Below are positions 49,132 to 56,906 of a DNA stretch of 64,000 nucleotides, piece by piece. The notes beneath the pieces are model-generated. The model saw nothing but the letters and a program-made list of their open reading frames with translations, ran no database searches and was not told where the DNA came from. This DNA comes from Mycobacterium sp. MBM (GTDB lineage: Bacteria; Actinomycetota; Actinomycetes; Mycobacteriales; Mycobacteriaceae), in the NCBI GenBank assembly GCA_021648845.1, contig JAKJHY010000008.1, forward strand, positions 124,001 to 188,000, read 5' to 3'. Position 1 is the stretch's first letter. Every line of letters begins with the position of its first letter. The translations under genes were made by a program, and so were the position numbers.

Positions 49132-50036
49132 GGATCGGTGGGCTGCCACAGGGTCGGGAGGTGCAGTGCGATGCCGTCCTCGGTGGCCAGCGCGGTCAGC
49201 GTCCGCATCGAGACGTCCAGGTCGTCGCCGGCATAGGGCAGCGCCCGCAGCGGACGGTCCAGGGGGCGGAAGAAGTCGTCCCAGTGGATCAGCACCACGC
49301 GGCGGGCGCCGACGGTGCGGACCGTCTCGGCCCAATAGTCGCGCAGGTAGCGCCCGGGCTGCAGGCCGAGTTGCCCGATTCCCAGATACACCACGTCGGC
49401 CCGCTGCCCGGCCAGTGCGCCAGGTAGGTATCCGGCGCTGCCCACGATCAGCATCCGGCGCCCGCTGGGGCGGTGCGCCACCACGGTCGACCATGCCTCG
49501 CCGCAGCGGTAGGCCGAAGCGCGCACGGGAGGATTCACCGGGGCGTCGATCGCTCCGGGAAACCGGTCCGGTGGGCAGTGGTCACCGGCGATCAGGGTGA
49601 CGTCGAAGTTGCCGAGGCGCATCGATTCGCCCGGGGTCGTGACCACGATGCGATCGGCGGGCAGCCGGTGCCCGATATGAGCTGCCGACCTGCCGCCGAC
49701 CAGCTTCGCGCCGGTCAGCTCGGCCACCGCCGCCGAGTCCATGGCGTGATCGAAGTGGGTGTGCACCGGCAGCACCGCGTCGAGGCTGCCGACCCCGAGC
49801 CGGCCCAGGCATCCGGCGATGCGCGGCGGCGACGGCGCGATCCGGCCCAGTCCGACCTGCAGCAGCGATGGCCTGCTGAAGAACCCGTCGGTCAGCACCG
49901 CCGAGTCTGCGTCGCGGATCAGCAGCGTGGTCACACCGGCCCAGGTCACCGTCGGGGCGGCGGCCGGGCCCGCCGGCGGCAGATCGAAGTAGCTGGCGTA
50001 ATCGTCGATATCGGGCCGGCCGGCTTTCAGGCGCAT
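49122..50036 (-). CDS. metallo-beta-lactamase-fold hydrolase
   Basis: 304 residues. The zinc motif HTHFDHAMD (about 92-100) is the HxHxDH signature; later ligands are likely in GDHC (about 151) and IHWDDF (about 252). MBL-fold proteins of this type include lactonases and nucleic acid or phosphodiester enzymes; there is no sign of a true beta-lactamase. It is cotranscribed with the ArsB-like permease gene, as in M. tuberculosis (from memory). Confidence 0.84.
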   Translation of the reverse strand: MRLKAGRPDIDDYASYFDLPPAGPAAAPTVTWAGVTTLLIRDADSAVLTDGFFSRPSLLQVGLGRIAPSPPRIAGCLGRLGVGSLDAVLPVHTHFDHAMDSAAVAELTGAKLVGGRSAAHIGHRLPADRIVVTTPGESMRLGNFDVTLIAGDHCPPDRFPGAIDAPVNPPVRASAYRCGEAWSTVVAHRPSGRRMLIVGSAGYLPGALAGQRADVVYLGIGQLGLQPGRYLRDYWAETVRTVGARRVVLIHWDDFFRPLDRPLRALPYAGDDLDVSMRTLTALATEDGIALHLPTLWQPTDPWI

Positions 50037-50074
50037 CGCCCAAGCCTATTGCTCGAAGCTGGAGAACCCCTGCG

Positions 50075-50317
50075 CTACCGGGTCCCGTACCGGCGGCGGA
50101 ACTTCTCCACCTGGCCGGCCGTGTCGAGGTGCCGGTTGGTCCCGGTCCAGAACGGGTGTGAGTCGGCGGTGACGTCGACGACAACCAGCGGATAGACCGC
50201 GCCCTGGTATTCGATGGTGCGTTCGCTGGTGATCGTGGATCGGATCAGGAACGTCTTGCCGGTGCCGGCGTCCTGAAATACCACCGGATGGTAGTCGGGG
50301 TGGATATCGGGTTTCAT
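50075..50317 (-). CDS. rpmE2: ribosomal protein L31, zinc-independent (type B)
   Basis: 80 residues. [20 protein letters not shown] and SHPFWTG mark the type B L31. The zinc-binding CxxC pairs of the standard protein are absent: no Cys is present at all. It replaces the zinc form under zinc shortage. The ATG overlaps the stop of the COG0523 gene by four bases, so both come from the same Zur-controlled promoter. Confidence 0.95.
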   Translation of the reverse strand: MKPDIHPDYHPVVFQDAGTGKTFLIRSTITSERTIEYQGAVYPLVVVDVTADSHPFWTGTNRHLDTAGQVEKFRRRYGTR

Positions 50318-51504
50318 TCTTCTCCGTTCAACATGATGTGTTCGTCGGCCAGCCCGTGCGGCAGTTCGGCGCAGGGGTCCTCGTGCCATTCCCCGAACGG
50401 GTCCGGGTAGCCGCTCCACTTCTGTGGGTTGTCCAGTTCGGCATCGGTGAGCAGCGCCCCGCTCAGTGCGGCGGTGATCCGCTCCGGGCTCGCACCGCAC
50501 ACCAGGACGGTCAGCGCGATGTGCCGGTCGGCGAACCGTTCGTCCCACTGCGACGCGGCCAGCGCGGTGCGTTCGGGGTCGGCATAGGCGAGGTCGCGAT
50601 CCGTCATGGCGCCCAGCCACCGTCCGGCATCGCCGACGCCGAGACCGCCCCCGGCCGATTCGATCCACACCACGGTGTCCGGCTGGCTGGCCAGCCAGGC
50701 CCGACCTTGTACCCGCACCACCCCGTCGAGCAGCGCATCGATGGCGTGGTGCAACCGCTCGGGATGAAATGGCCTGCGCGCATTGAATTCCATCAGCTGT
50801 ACCTCACCGTCGGGGTGCAGCGGCGGCTGGCCGGCGAGCAGTGAGTCATGCGGGTCGTCGGAACGACCACGACGTGAGTGCGCGTCCAGATGTCGCAGCG
50901 CGGTGGTGAGGTGTTGCAGTCCGACGGTGATCCGCGCCCGCGGTGCCAGTCGGCGTAGCACGGCCAGGGTGGCCCGGTCGGCCTCGGTCAGCACCAGCAC
51001 GTCGGCGAAGGCCGCCTGTCCGACGACCACCTGGGCGACGGTGCGGGAGGCGTCGAGCTCGTCGTCGCCGAGTGCCTGGTCGAGCCACACGCTGGTGTCC
51101 ACGCAGGTCACCACGGCCTGGATCTCGACATCGCGGCTGGCCGGCCCGTCGATGTAGCCGGCGCCGAGTTGCACCGGCGTCTCGTTGATGGCCACGCAGA
51201 TCGGTTCGGGGTCAAGCCATTCCATCAGCTGGACGACGATGCGGTGGACATCTTCGCGCCGGTGCAGTTGGCGTAGCAGGATCAGCAGGTCGTTGCGAAT
51301 GGTGCAGGTGACGCAGCAATTGGTGATCTCCAACGGCGATTGGGTGATCACGAGTTTGGTATCCCGCATGGTGCTGACCTGCCGGACCACGACGTGTCCG
51401 TCGACGGTGTAGCCCACGACCGCGGTTCCCGGCGCACGCAGCAACACGTCGGCGGCGTCGGTGGCCGCACCCTGACCGGCTACCAGTACCACTGGCGTCC
51501 GCAT
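50314..51504 (-). CDS. COG0523-family metallochaperone, CobW-like, degenerate P-loop
   Basis: 396 residues. The cysteine motif [13 protein letters not shown] (about 63-75) corresponds to the CxCC metal site of COG0523 GTPases, and the C-terminal CobW domain ([30 protein letters not shown]) is clear. The N-terminal P-loop is altered to [14 protein letters not shown], without GKS/T, so it may not bind GTP normally. It resembles the M. tuberculosis protein next to an L28 paralogue. Members under Zur control deliver zinc to essential proteins. Confidence 0.88.
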   Translation of the reverse strand: MRTPVVLVAGQGAATDAADVLLRAPGTAVVGYTVDGHVVVRQVSTMRDTKLVITQSPLEITNCCVTCTIRNDLLILLRQLHRREDVHRIVVQLMEWLDPEPICVAINETPVQLGAGYIDGPASRDVEIQAVVTCVDTSVWLDQALGDDELDASRTVAQVVVGQAAFADVLVLTEADRATLAVLRRLAPRARITVGLQHLTTALRHLDAHSRRGRSDDPHDSLLAGQPPLHPDGEVQLMEFNARRPFHPERLHHAIDALLDGVVRVQGRAWLASQPDTVVWIESAGGGLGVGDAGRWLGAMTDRDLAYADPERTALAASQWDERFADRHIALTVLVCGASPERITAALSGALLTDAELDNPQKWSGYPDPFGEWHEDPCAELPHGLADEHIMLNGEE

Positions 51505-51516
51505 CTCATCACACCC

Positions 51517-51539
51517 TATCAGTAACGATTTTCATTAAG
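51517..51539 (-). promoter_or_regulatory. Zur-like box A (COG0523-rpmE2 operon)
   Basis: Read on the minus strand the site is CTTAATGAAAATCGTTACTG, sharing the core TTAATGA-AAT-GTT with the boxes at 51574, 59111 and 62046. It lies 13-35 bases upstream of the COG0523 start, over the promoter. Confidence 0.7.
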
Positions 51540-51573
51540 TCCGGGTCGTACGCTACCGTGTGTCGGTCAGCTT

Positions 51574-51595
51574 GTCGAAAATCGTTTCCATTAAC
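51574..51595 (+). promoter_or_regulatory. Zur-like box B (rpmB-rpmG-rpsN-rpsR operon)
   Basis: GTCGAAAATCGTTTCCATTA, whose complement reads TTAATGGAAACGATTTTC, matches box A and the Zur core. It ends 25 bases before the ATG of the L28 gene. Boxes A and B together serve the divergent promoters. Confidence 0.7.
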
Positions 51596-51620
51596 GATCG
51601 AGCATGTATGAGGAGCATCG

Positions 51621-51857
51621 ATGTCTGCGCACTGCCAGGTCACCGGGCGCGCACCGAGTTTCGGTAACCGGGTATCGCACTCGCACCGACGGACCCGTCG
51701 CCGCTGGAATCCCAATATCCAGATCAAGACCTACTACCTGCCCTCGGAGGGCCGGCGGATCCGGCTGCGGGTCAGTACCAAGGGAATGAAGGTCATCGAC
51801 CGGGACGGGATCGAAGCCGTTGTCGGTCGGCTGCGCCGAGAGGGCCAGAAGATCTGA
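51621..51857 (+). CDS. rpmB: ribosomal protein L28, alternative paralogue
   Basis: 78 residues. [23 protein letters not shown] is the L28 N-terminus, and the [15 protein letters not shown] segment completes the family pattern. Only one Cys is present; the paired zinc cysteines of zinc-type L28 are absent. The ATG has AGGAG five bases upstream. It shares its last base with the ATG of rpmG, starting a four-gene run of alternative ribosomal proteins behind box B. Confidence 0.94.
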   Translation: MSAHCQVTGRAPSFGNRVSHSHRRTRRRWNPNIQIKTYYLPSEGRRIRLRVSTKGMKVIDRDGIEAVVGRLRREGQKI

Positions 51858-52024
51858 TGGCCAAGAGCAATGACATCCGCCCCATCGTGAAGCTGAGAAG
51901 CACCGCAGGCACCGGATACACCTACGTCACCCGCAAGAACCGGCGCAACGATCCGGACCGGCTGGTGCTCAAGAAGTATGACCCCGTGCTGCGCAAGCAT
52001 GTCGATTTCAAGGAAGAACGCTGA
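51857..52024 (+). CDS. rpmG: ribosomal protein L33, alternative paralogue
   Basis: 55 residues, short enough to be missed by length filters. [19 protein letters not shown], then [23 protein letters not shown], is the L33 pattern. The zinc cysteines of the standard protein are absent. It begins on the last base of the L28 stop (TGATG) and its own stop shares a base with rpsN. Confidence 0.95.
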   Translation: MAKSNDIRPIVKLRSTAGTGYTYVTRKNRRNDPDRLVLKKYDPVLRKHVDFKEER

Positions 52025-52329
52025 TGGCCAAGAAGTCCAAGATCGTCGCCAACGAGCGGCGACGCGCGACGGTGGCGCGCTACGCTGAGCGCCGCGCCGT
52101 ACTCAAGGAGCTGATCCGCAAACCGGATACCGATGCGGCGCAACGCGTTGCCGCTCAGGCCGAATTGCAACGCATGCCGCGCGATGCCAGCCCGGTCCGG
52201 GTGCGCAACCGCGATGCGGTCGACGGCAGGCCGCGCGGGCACCTCCGCAAGTTCGGGCTGTCGCGCGTGCGGACCCGCGAGCTGGCGCATCGTGGTGAGC
52301 TGCCCGGCATCCGGAAAGCGAGCTGGTGA
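52024..52329 (+). CDS. rpsN: ribosomal protein S14, zinc-independent paralogue
   Basis: 101 residues, the long S14 form. [20 protein letters not shown] and [27 protein letters not shown] are diagnostic, and the CxxC-CxxC zinc site of short S14 is absent. Known mycobacterial Zur regulons include this gene. ATG overlaps rpmG and the stop shares a base with the rpsR ATG. Confidence 0.96.
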   Translation: MAKKSKIVANERRRATVARYAERRAVLKELIRKPDTDAAQRVAAQAELQRMPRDASPVRVRNRDAVDGRPRGHLRKFGLSRVRTRELAHRGELPGIRKASW

Positions 52330-52583
52330 TGGCGTCGCGCTCCACGAAGAAACGCAGGCCCGCCCCGCTTGAGATCAAGCGACCGCGGGCCAACAAGCTC
52401 AAGGCACTGGGTGTGACGACTGTCGACTACAAGGATGTCGCACTGCTGCGAACCTTCATCTCCGAACGCGGGAAGATCCGTTCGCGTCGTGTCACCGGGC
52501 TGACGCCGCAGCAACAGCGGCAGGTCGCGACGGCGATCAAGAACGCCAGGGAGATGGCGCTGCTGCCTTACGGCGGCCCCTAA
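52329..52583 (+). CDS. rpsR: ribosomal protein S18, alternative paralogue
   Basis: 84 residues. The S18 core [27 protein letters not shown] and the [10 protein letters not shown] end are intact. No Cys is present. The ATG at 52329 follows the rpsN stop directly; a GTG at 52326 would add one residue. It ends the four-gene operon and overlaps the end of the convergent bluB by four bases. Confidence 0.95.
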   Translation: MASRSTKKRRPAPLEIKRPRANKLKALGVTTVDYKDVALLRTFISERGKIRSRRVTGLTPQQQRQVATAIKNAREMALLPYGGP

Positions 52584-53269
52584 CGGTCCGCCAGATCGCC
52601 CGACCGCACAGGCGCGGAAGTACCTGCCGTCCAGGTATTTTCGGTGATGAACTCCGACAGTGGCCGCCCGTAAGTCCAGTCGTCGATCTCCAGTGCCGGG
52701 CGGTCTGGGAACTCCGGTACCGGGCCCAGGCACAAGATGGCGACGGGTTCGGCACCGTCGGGCATGCCGAGCAACTCCGCCAGCCGGTTCGGATCGAAGA
52801 TGGACACCCATCCCATCCCGAGCCCTTCGCTGCGGGCGGCCAGCCACATGTTCTGGATCGCACAGGACACCGAGGCCAGATCCATCTGCGGCATGGTCCG
52901 GCGCCCGAACACGTGGCGCTGCCGGTCATCGCGTAGCGCGACCACGAACAGTTCGGCGCATTCGGTGATGCCCTCGACCTTCAGCTCCAGGAACTGCGCG
53001 CCGCGGGCGCCCAGCGCCTCGGCGGTGCGCAGGCGTTCCTCGTCGACCACGTCGTGCATGGCCTGGCGCAGAACGGGATCGGTGATGCGGATGAACCGCC
53101 ACGGCTGCATCAACCCAACGCTCGGCGCGGCGTGGGCCGCCTGCAGCAACCGGACCAGTACGTCCTGGGGCACCGAGGTGCCTGGCGTGAAACGGCGCAT
53201 ATCGCGGCGTTCGGCGATGGCTCGGTAGACGGCCGCGCGCTCGACAGCGCTGAACGCGTGATCGGTCAC
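52580..53269 (-). CDS. bluB: 5,6-dimethylbenzimidazole synthase
   Basis: 229 residues, nitroreductase fold. ERRDMRRF (about 20-27), [12 protein letters not shown] (about 49-60) and [12 protein letters not shown] (about 149-160) are the BluB hallmarks. The enzyme cleaves reduced FMN to make the lower ligand of cobalamin. With the riboswitch-controlled cobalt transporter at 30-32 kb it supports de novo B12 synthesis. It runs against the Zur ribosomal operon and is nine bases from the MFS transporter gene on the same strand. Confidence 0.92.
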   Translation of the reverse strand: MTDHAFSAVERAAVYRAIAERRDMRRFTPGTSVPQDVLVRLLQAAHAAPSVGLMQPWRFIRITDPVLRQAMHDVVDEERLRTAEALGARGAQFLELKVEGITECAELFVVALRDDRQRHVFGRRTMPQMDLASVSCAIQNMWLAARSEGLGMGWVSIFDPNRLAELLGMPDGAEPVAILCLGPVPEFPDRPALEIDDWTYGRPLSEFITENTWTAGTSAPVRSGDLADR

Positions 53270-53278
53270 GCCGCCAGC

Positions 53279-54463
53279 TTAGTTGTTGCGCAATCCCGCA
53301 ACGGCGGCGCCGAGGCAGGCCGCGGCCACCGCCCCGGCGAACCACGGGAACACCGCGGCCAGATCCCACTGGGTGGCTGCCCACCCGGCGATCAGGGTCG
53401 GCACCGCCATGGCGGTGTATGCCAGCAGATAGAACGCCGACATGGTTTCCCCGCGCCGGTTCGCCGGGACCACGTCGGACAGATGCCGCAGCGAGCCGCC
53501 GAAGCCCAGCCCGAACGTCACCCCGAGCAGCACCGCCGCGACGAACACCAGCTGCCAGCGATGGGTCAGCAGGACCGGGATCGTGAGCAGCAGCGAGGCT
53601 GCCATCCCGATGTCACCGATGATCGCCGAGTATCTGGCCGGTAACCGGGTGGCGCCCAGCTGGGCCAATGCGGCGGCGAAGGCGGTGGTGGCCACCACCG
53701 CACCACCGAACACCAGATTGTCGATGTGGGTCTGCTGCGCGGCCAGCGACGGGTAGAGCGACAGCAGCACCCCGAGCACGGACCACGAGGCCATCGCGCC
53801 CAGTGCGGAGAACCAGAAGTCCGAACGAATCTCCTCGGGGACAGCCGGTTTCGCGATACGGATGGGTCCCCTGGTACGGGCCGTGTGCGGCTCGTTGAGG
53901 GCCAATAGCCCGACCCCGATGAGCAGACAGACCACGGCGACGACGGCGTACGGGGTCCGCAGCGGGTGGGGCGCGTATTGGGCCAGCAGCGCCGAACCGA
54001 TGATGGCCACCGTCATGCCGATGTTGAAGCTGACACCGCTGAGCTGGCCGGTGCGCACACCGCGGTCCGGGCGCAGATCGAGCAGCGCTGCCGCGCCGGC
54101 CACCACGATCGAGCCGACCGCGGCGCCGTGGATGGTGCGGGCCAGCAGCAACATCGCCATGCTGTCGGCCATCAGGAACACCCCGAGTCCCACCAGCAGC
54201 GCCACCAGCGCGCCGACCAGCACCGGTTTGCGGCCCACGACATCGGAGATCTTGCCCGACACCAGGACCGCTGCCAGTGCCGCCAGTGCGTACACCGCGA
54301 ACACGACGGTGGTGGCCAGCGGGGAGAGGTGCCAGTTCGCCTCGTAGATGCCGTACAGCGGTGCGGGCAGTCCGGAAACGCCCAGTGCGACGCCGCTGAG
54401 CACCAGCACGAGCGGGTAGGCCCAGCGCTGCGTCGGGTCGGCCGCGGGATCGAACGCCACCAT
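53279..54463 (-). CDS. MFS transporter, drug efflux type
   Basis: 394 residues with about twelve hydrophobic spans. The between-2-and-3 loop motif reads GKISDVVGRKPVLVG (about 73-87), and VTFGLGFGGSLRHLSDVVP sits in the second half. Its cargo is unknown. GGAGG is eight bases before the ATG. It is divergent from an ArsR-type gene 99 bases away, which probably represses it. Confidence 0.85.
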   Translation of the reverse strand: MVAFDPAADPTQRWAYPLVLVLSGVALGVSGLPAPLYGIYEANWHLSPLATTVVFAVYALAALAAVLVSGKISDVVGRKPVLVGALVALLVGLGVFLMADSMAMLLLARTIHGAAVGSIVVAGAAALLDLRPDRGVRTGQLSGVSFNIGMTVAIIGSALLAQYAPHPLRTPYAVVAVVCLLIGVGLLALNEPHTARTRGPIRIAKPAVPEEIRSDFWFSALGAMASWSVLGVLLSLYPSLAAQQTHIDNLVFGGAVVATTAFAAALAQLGATRLPARYSAIIGDIGMAASLLLTIPVLLTHRWQLVFVAAVLLGVTFGLGFGGSLRHLSDVVPANRRGETMSAFYLLAYTAMAVPTLIAGWAATQWDLAAVFPWFAGAVAAACLGAAVAGLRNN

Positions 54464-54496
54464 CGCGGTCACCTCCGGTGTCTGGTTAGACGGACA

Positions 54497-54527
54497 TCGA
54501 ACCCGACTCAGGCTACGCTGGGTTCGA
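54497..54527. promoter_or_regulatory. inverted repeat operator between MFS and ArsR-type genes
   Basis: TCGAACCC (54497-54504) and GGGTTCGA (54520-54527) form perfect 8-bp arms around 15 bases that include a -10-like TACGCT (54514-54519). The position between divergent genes and across a promoter suggests the operator of the ArsR-type repressor. It is not the SOS motif, whose half-sites are only four bases apart. Confidence 0.6.
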
Positions 54528-54562
54528 CAGAGATCAAACCGAATATGACCGAGGTTATTCCG

Positions 54563-54898
54563 ATGGCGGACAAAGCACTGGTCACCGAGTTCCCGGTGTA
54601 CCCGGTCGGTTCCGTGCAGAAGGTGCTCGCGGCGATCCATGACCCGGTGCGGCTGGAGATGGTGCGCCGGCTGCACAACGCGCGGACGCCGCTGCAGTGC
54701 GTGGCGCTCTACGACGGAATCAACAAATCCACCGCCACACACCACTTCACGATCCTGCGTGAGGCGGGCATCACCGAACGCCTGGTGATCGACGGATTGA
54801 TCCACCAGAAACTCCGTGTGGGCGAGGTCGAGGCGGCGCTGCCCGGACTGCTGGGCAGCGTTGTCGACGGCGCCAACCGTGATGCCGCACGTCAGTAG
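54563..54898 (+). CDS. ArsR-family winged-helix repressor
   Basis: 111 residues. VQKVLAAIHDPVRLEMVRRL (about 20-39) and the recognition region TATHHFTILREAGITERLV match the ArsR/HTH_20 fold. No metal-binding Cys is visible, so it probably senses a small molecule or drug. The ATG at 54563 has GAGG eight bases upstream; an ATG at 54545 would add six residues. Its stop overlaps the convergent TIGR03943 gene by seven bases. Confidence 0.83.
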   Translation: MADKALVTEFPVYPVGSVQKVLAAIHDPVRLEMVRRLHNARTPLQCVALYDGINKSTATHHFTILREAGITERLVIDGLIHQKLRVGEVEAALPGLLGSVVDGANRDAARQ

Positions 54899-55569
54899 CT
54901 GTAGGTGTTCGCCGGCTCCGGTATCTGGACCACGGACTCGGCACGCAACTCGCCCGGTGCGGCGCGACCCTCGACGCGCACCCACGTACCCTCCGGCAGC
55001 GCCGCCGCCACCGGCGCCGCCGCTCCGGTCAGCGCGATCCTGGCCAACTGCGCATCCGCTGCGCAGCACAGGATGACCACCCGACCCAGGTAGCTGCGGT
55101 CACCGTCGCGGATGGTGAAGCCGGTGACGGTGATCAACCGATCTGTCAAGGTGCCGGCCGAGTCCTGGGCGAGGCGGATGAGCACCTCGGGCAGCGACAG
55201 TTCGGGTGCGCCCCCGGTCGGCAGCGCCGGGAACGGCCGGCGCTGCGCGGTCGTATCGCTCACCGCGGGCCGAGCCGACTGCGGTCCCAGGGCCGGCGGC
55301 ATGACGAAGGCCAACAATGCGATCGGCACCACCAGCAACCACGACACCGTCGACCGGTGGTCGTGCCCGATCTGCTCGCCGCCGCGCGGACCGTTGCGGA
55401 TATCGCCGACGATCGCGACCAGGGCCAGCACGGTCAACACACCGGCCGTCAGCCATAACCACGGCAGCAGACCCGGCTTCACGTAGCGGGTGTAGGCACC
55501 GGTGGCCGCGATGATGGCGGTGCTCAGCCCGACGAGCAGCAGCAGCGCATTCTCGGTCTCGCGGCTCAT
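54892..55569 (-). CDS. TIGR03943-type membrane protein, permease partner
   Basis: 225 residues. Three membrane spans (about 9-27, 35-57, 79-98) precede an extracytoplasmic OB-like domain with a Cys-Cys pair (VILCCAADAQ, about 163). It matches the YcgQ/TIGR03943 group that is encoded next to COG0701 permeases. The ATG overlaps the permease stop (ATGA). The neighbourhood suggests a metal role, but this is inference; no Zur-like box was found for this pair. Confidence 0.8.
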   Translation of the reverse strand: MSRETENALLLLVGLSTAIIAATGAYTRYVKPGLLPWLWLTAGVLTVLALVAIVGDIRNGPRGGEQIGHDHRSTVSWLLVVPIALLAFVMPPALGPQSARPAVSDTTAQRRPFPALPTGGAPELSLPEVLIRLAQDSAGTLTDRLITVTGFTIRDGDRSYLGRVVILCCAADAQLARIALTGAAAPVAAALPEGTWVRVEGRAAPGELRAESVVQIPEPANTYSY

Positions 55570-56561
55570 CTGGCGCCCAGCACCAGCAGCCCGATACCGG
55601 TGGCCACCCCGGTGGCGACCACGAACGTGGCCGGGGCGAACCGAATAGCAAAGGCGCGACCGAACATTCCCGCCTGCATGGCGAACAACTTGATATCGAC
55701 GGCGGGCCCCACCACCAGGAACACCAGGCGCGGGACCAGCGGCAGCATCGACAGACTGGCGGCGACGAAGGCGTCGGCCTCCGAGCACAGCGCGAGCACC
55801 ACCGCAAGGCCGGCCATCACCGCGATACCGAGCGCAAGTTGGCCGGCCAGGTGGTCGAACATCCATGCCGGCACCAGGATGTGTAGCGCCGCTGCCGCGG
55901 CGGCGCCGAGCACCAGGAATGACGATGCCTGCAGGAAGTCGTGCCGGGCCGCTTCGGTGAATGTGGTGAAACGCGAATCGTGCTGCTGTACGGGGCTGGG
56001 AAGATTACGGGTGATCCATTGGGGTTTTCCGAACTTGGCCCAGAGCGCACCCATGGAAATGGCCGTCAGCAGCGAGGCGGTGCACCGCGCCACCACCATC
56101 AGCGGCTCTCCCGGAAACGCCACCGCCGTGGCGGTCAGAACCACCGGGTTGATCGCGGGCGCGGCAAGCATGAACGTCAGTGCGGCCGCGCCGACCGTGC
56201 CGTCGCCGAACAGCCTGCGGGCGATCGGCACCGACCCGCACTCGCATCCGGGCAGTGCGGCGCCGCCGACACCGGCGGCCAGTATCGCGGTGGCGGGCCG
56301 TCGGGGGAGCCAGCGTGCCAACCGCTCTGGAGTGGCGAAGGTCGCCACTACGCCGCTGACCCACACTCCCAACGCCAGAAATGGCAGGGCTTGGACGAAG
56401 ATTCCGCAGAAAACCGTTGCCGCCGTGGCGAGTCTCGGGTCGCCGGAAATGAAGTCGCGCGCAGTGGTGCCGACGAGCGCGAGGCCGACGATCGTCGCCA
56501 CCAGGATCGGCATGGATTCGATTCGGCGCATGTATCGCGCGCCGTACGTCACGGTGGACAT
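55566..56561 (-). CDS. COG0701 (ArsP-like) permease
   Basis: 331 residues with eight or more membrane spans. GAALPGCECGSVPIARRL (about 98-115) and FMLAAPAINPVVL are signatures of the ArsP/DUF318 permease family, and a second ALCSEADAFVAAS block repeats the motif. Other members export organoarsenicals or act with TIGR03943 partners in metal transport. The ATG at 56561 is preferred; 56531 is an in-frame alternative. Divergent from pacL. Confidence 0.83.
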   Translation of the reverse strand: MSTVTYGARYMRRIESMPILVATIVGLALVGTTARDFISGDPRLATAATVFCGIFVQALPFLALGVWVSGVVATFATPERLARWLPRRPATAILAAGVGGAALPGCECGSVPIARRLFGDGTVGAAALTFMLAAPAINPVVLTATAVAFPGEPLMVVARCTASLLTAISMGALWAKFGKPQWITRNLPSPVQQHDSRFTTFTEAARHDFLQASSFLVLGAAAAAALHILVPAWMFDHLAGQLALGIAVMAGLAVVLALCSEADAFVAASLSMLPLVPRLVFLVVGPAVDIKLFAMQAGMFGRAFAIRFAPATFVVATGVATGIGLLVLGAR

Positions 56562-56617
56562 TCTGCCACCGATCGATAGCCCATGACCTGATTCAACTTT
56601 CGGACTAGGGTGAGTGG

Positions 56618-56902
56618 ATGGTCTTGCACGGAATTCTCGCAAAGGCGGCATCCACGGTGGTGACCGGCGCGGTCGGCGCCGCGGCTTACCAGGGTGTCAA
56701 AAAGCTGGCCGCAAAGGCGCCGATCCGGGAGGCCTCGGTCACCGCGACTTCGTGGGCACTGCGCGGTGTACGCAAGGCCGAGGAGGGCGCCGAATCGGCC
56801 CGGCTGACGGTCGCCGACGTCGTCGCCGAGGCCCGCGAGCGCATCGGCGAGGAAGTGCCGCCGCCCGCGGTCGCCGACGTCACACACGATCACGATCACT
56901 GA
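56618..56902 (+). CDS. PacL-type (DUF1490) metal chaperone for a P-type ATPase
   Basis: 94 residues. An N-terminal Ala-rich membrane-associated helix (ILAKAASTVVTGAVGAAAY) and a predicted coiled segment are followed by a His/Asp tail ending THDHDH. PacL proteins dock on P1B-type ATPases and present zinc through such a tail. It ends four bases before ctpC, the same pairing as PacL1-CtpC of M. tuberculosis. Confidence 0.87.
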   Translation: MVLHGILAKAASTVVTGAVGAAAYQGVKKLAAKAPIREASVTATSWALRGVRKAEEGAESARLTVADVVAEARERIGEEVPPPAVADVTHDHDH

Positions 56903-56906
56903 CAGC

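Noticed and set aside
54497..54527. SOS box between the MFS and ArsR-type genes
   Set aside because: TCGAAC and GTTCGA half-sites are present but 19 bases apart rather than four, so LexA should not recognise them as one site.
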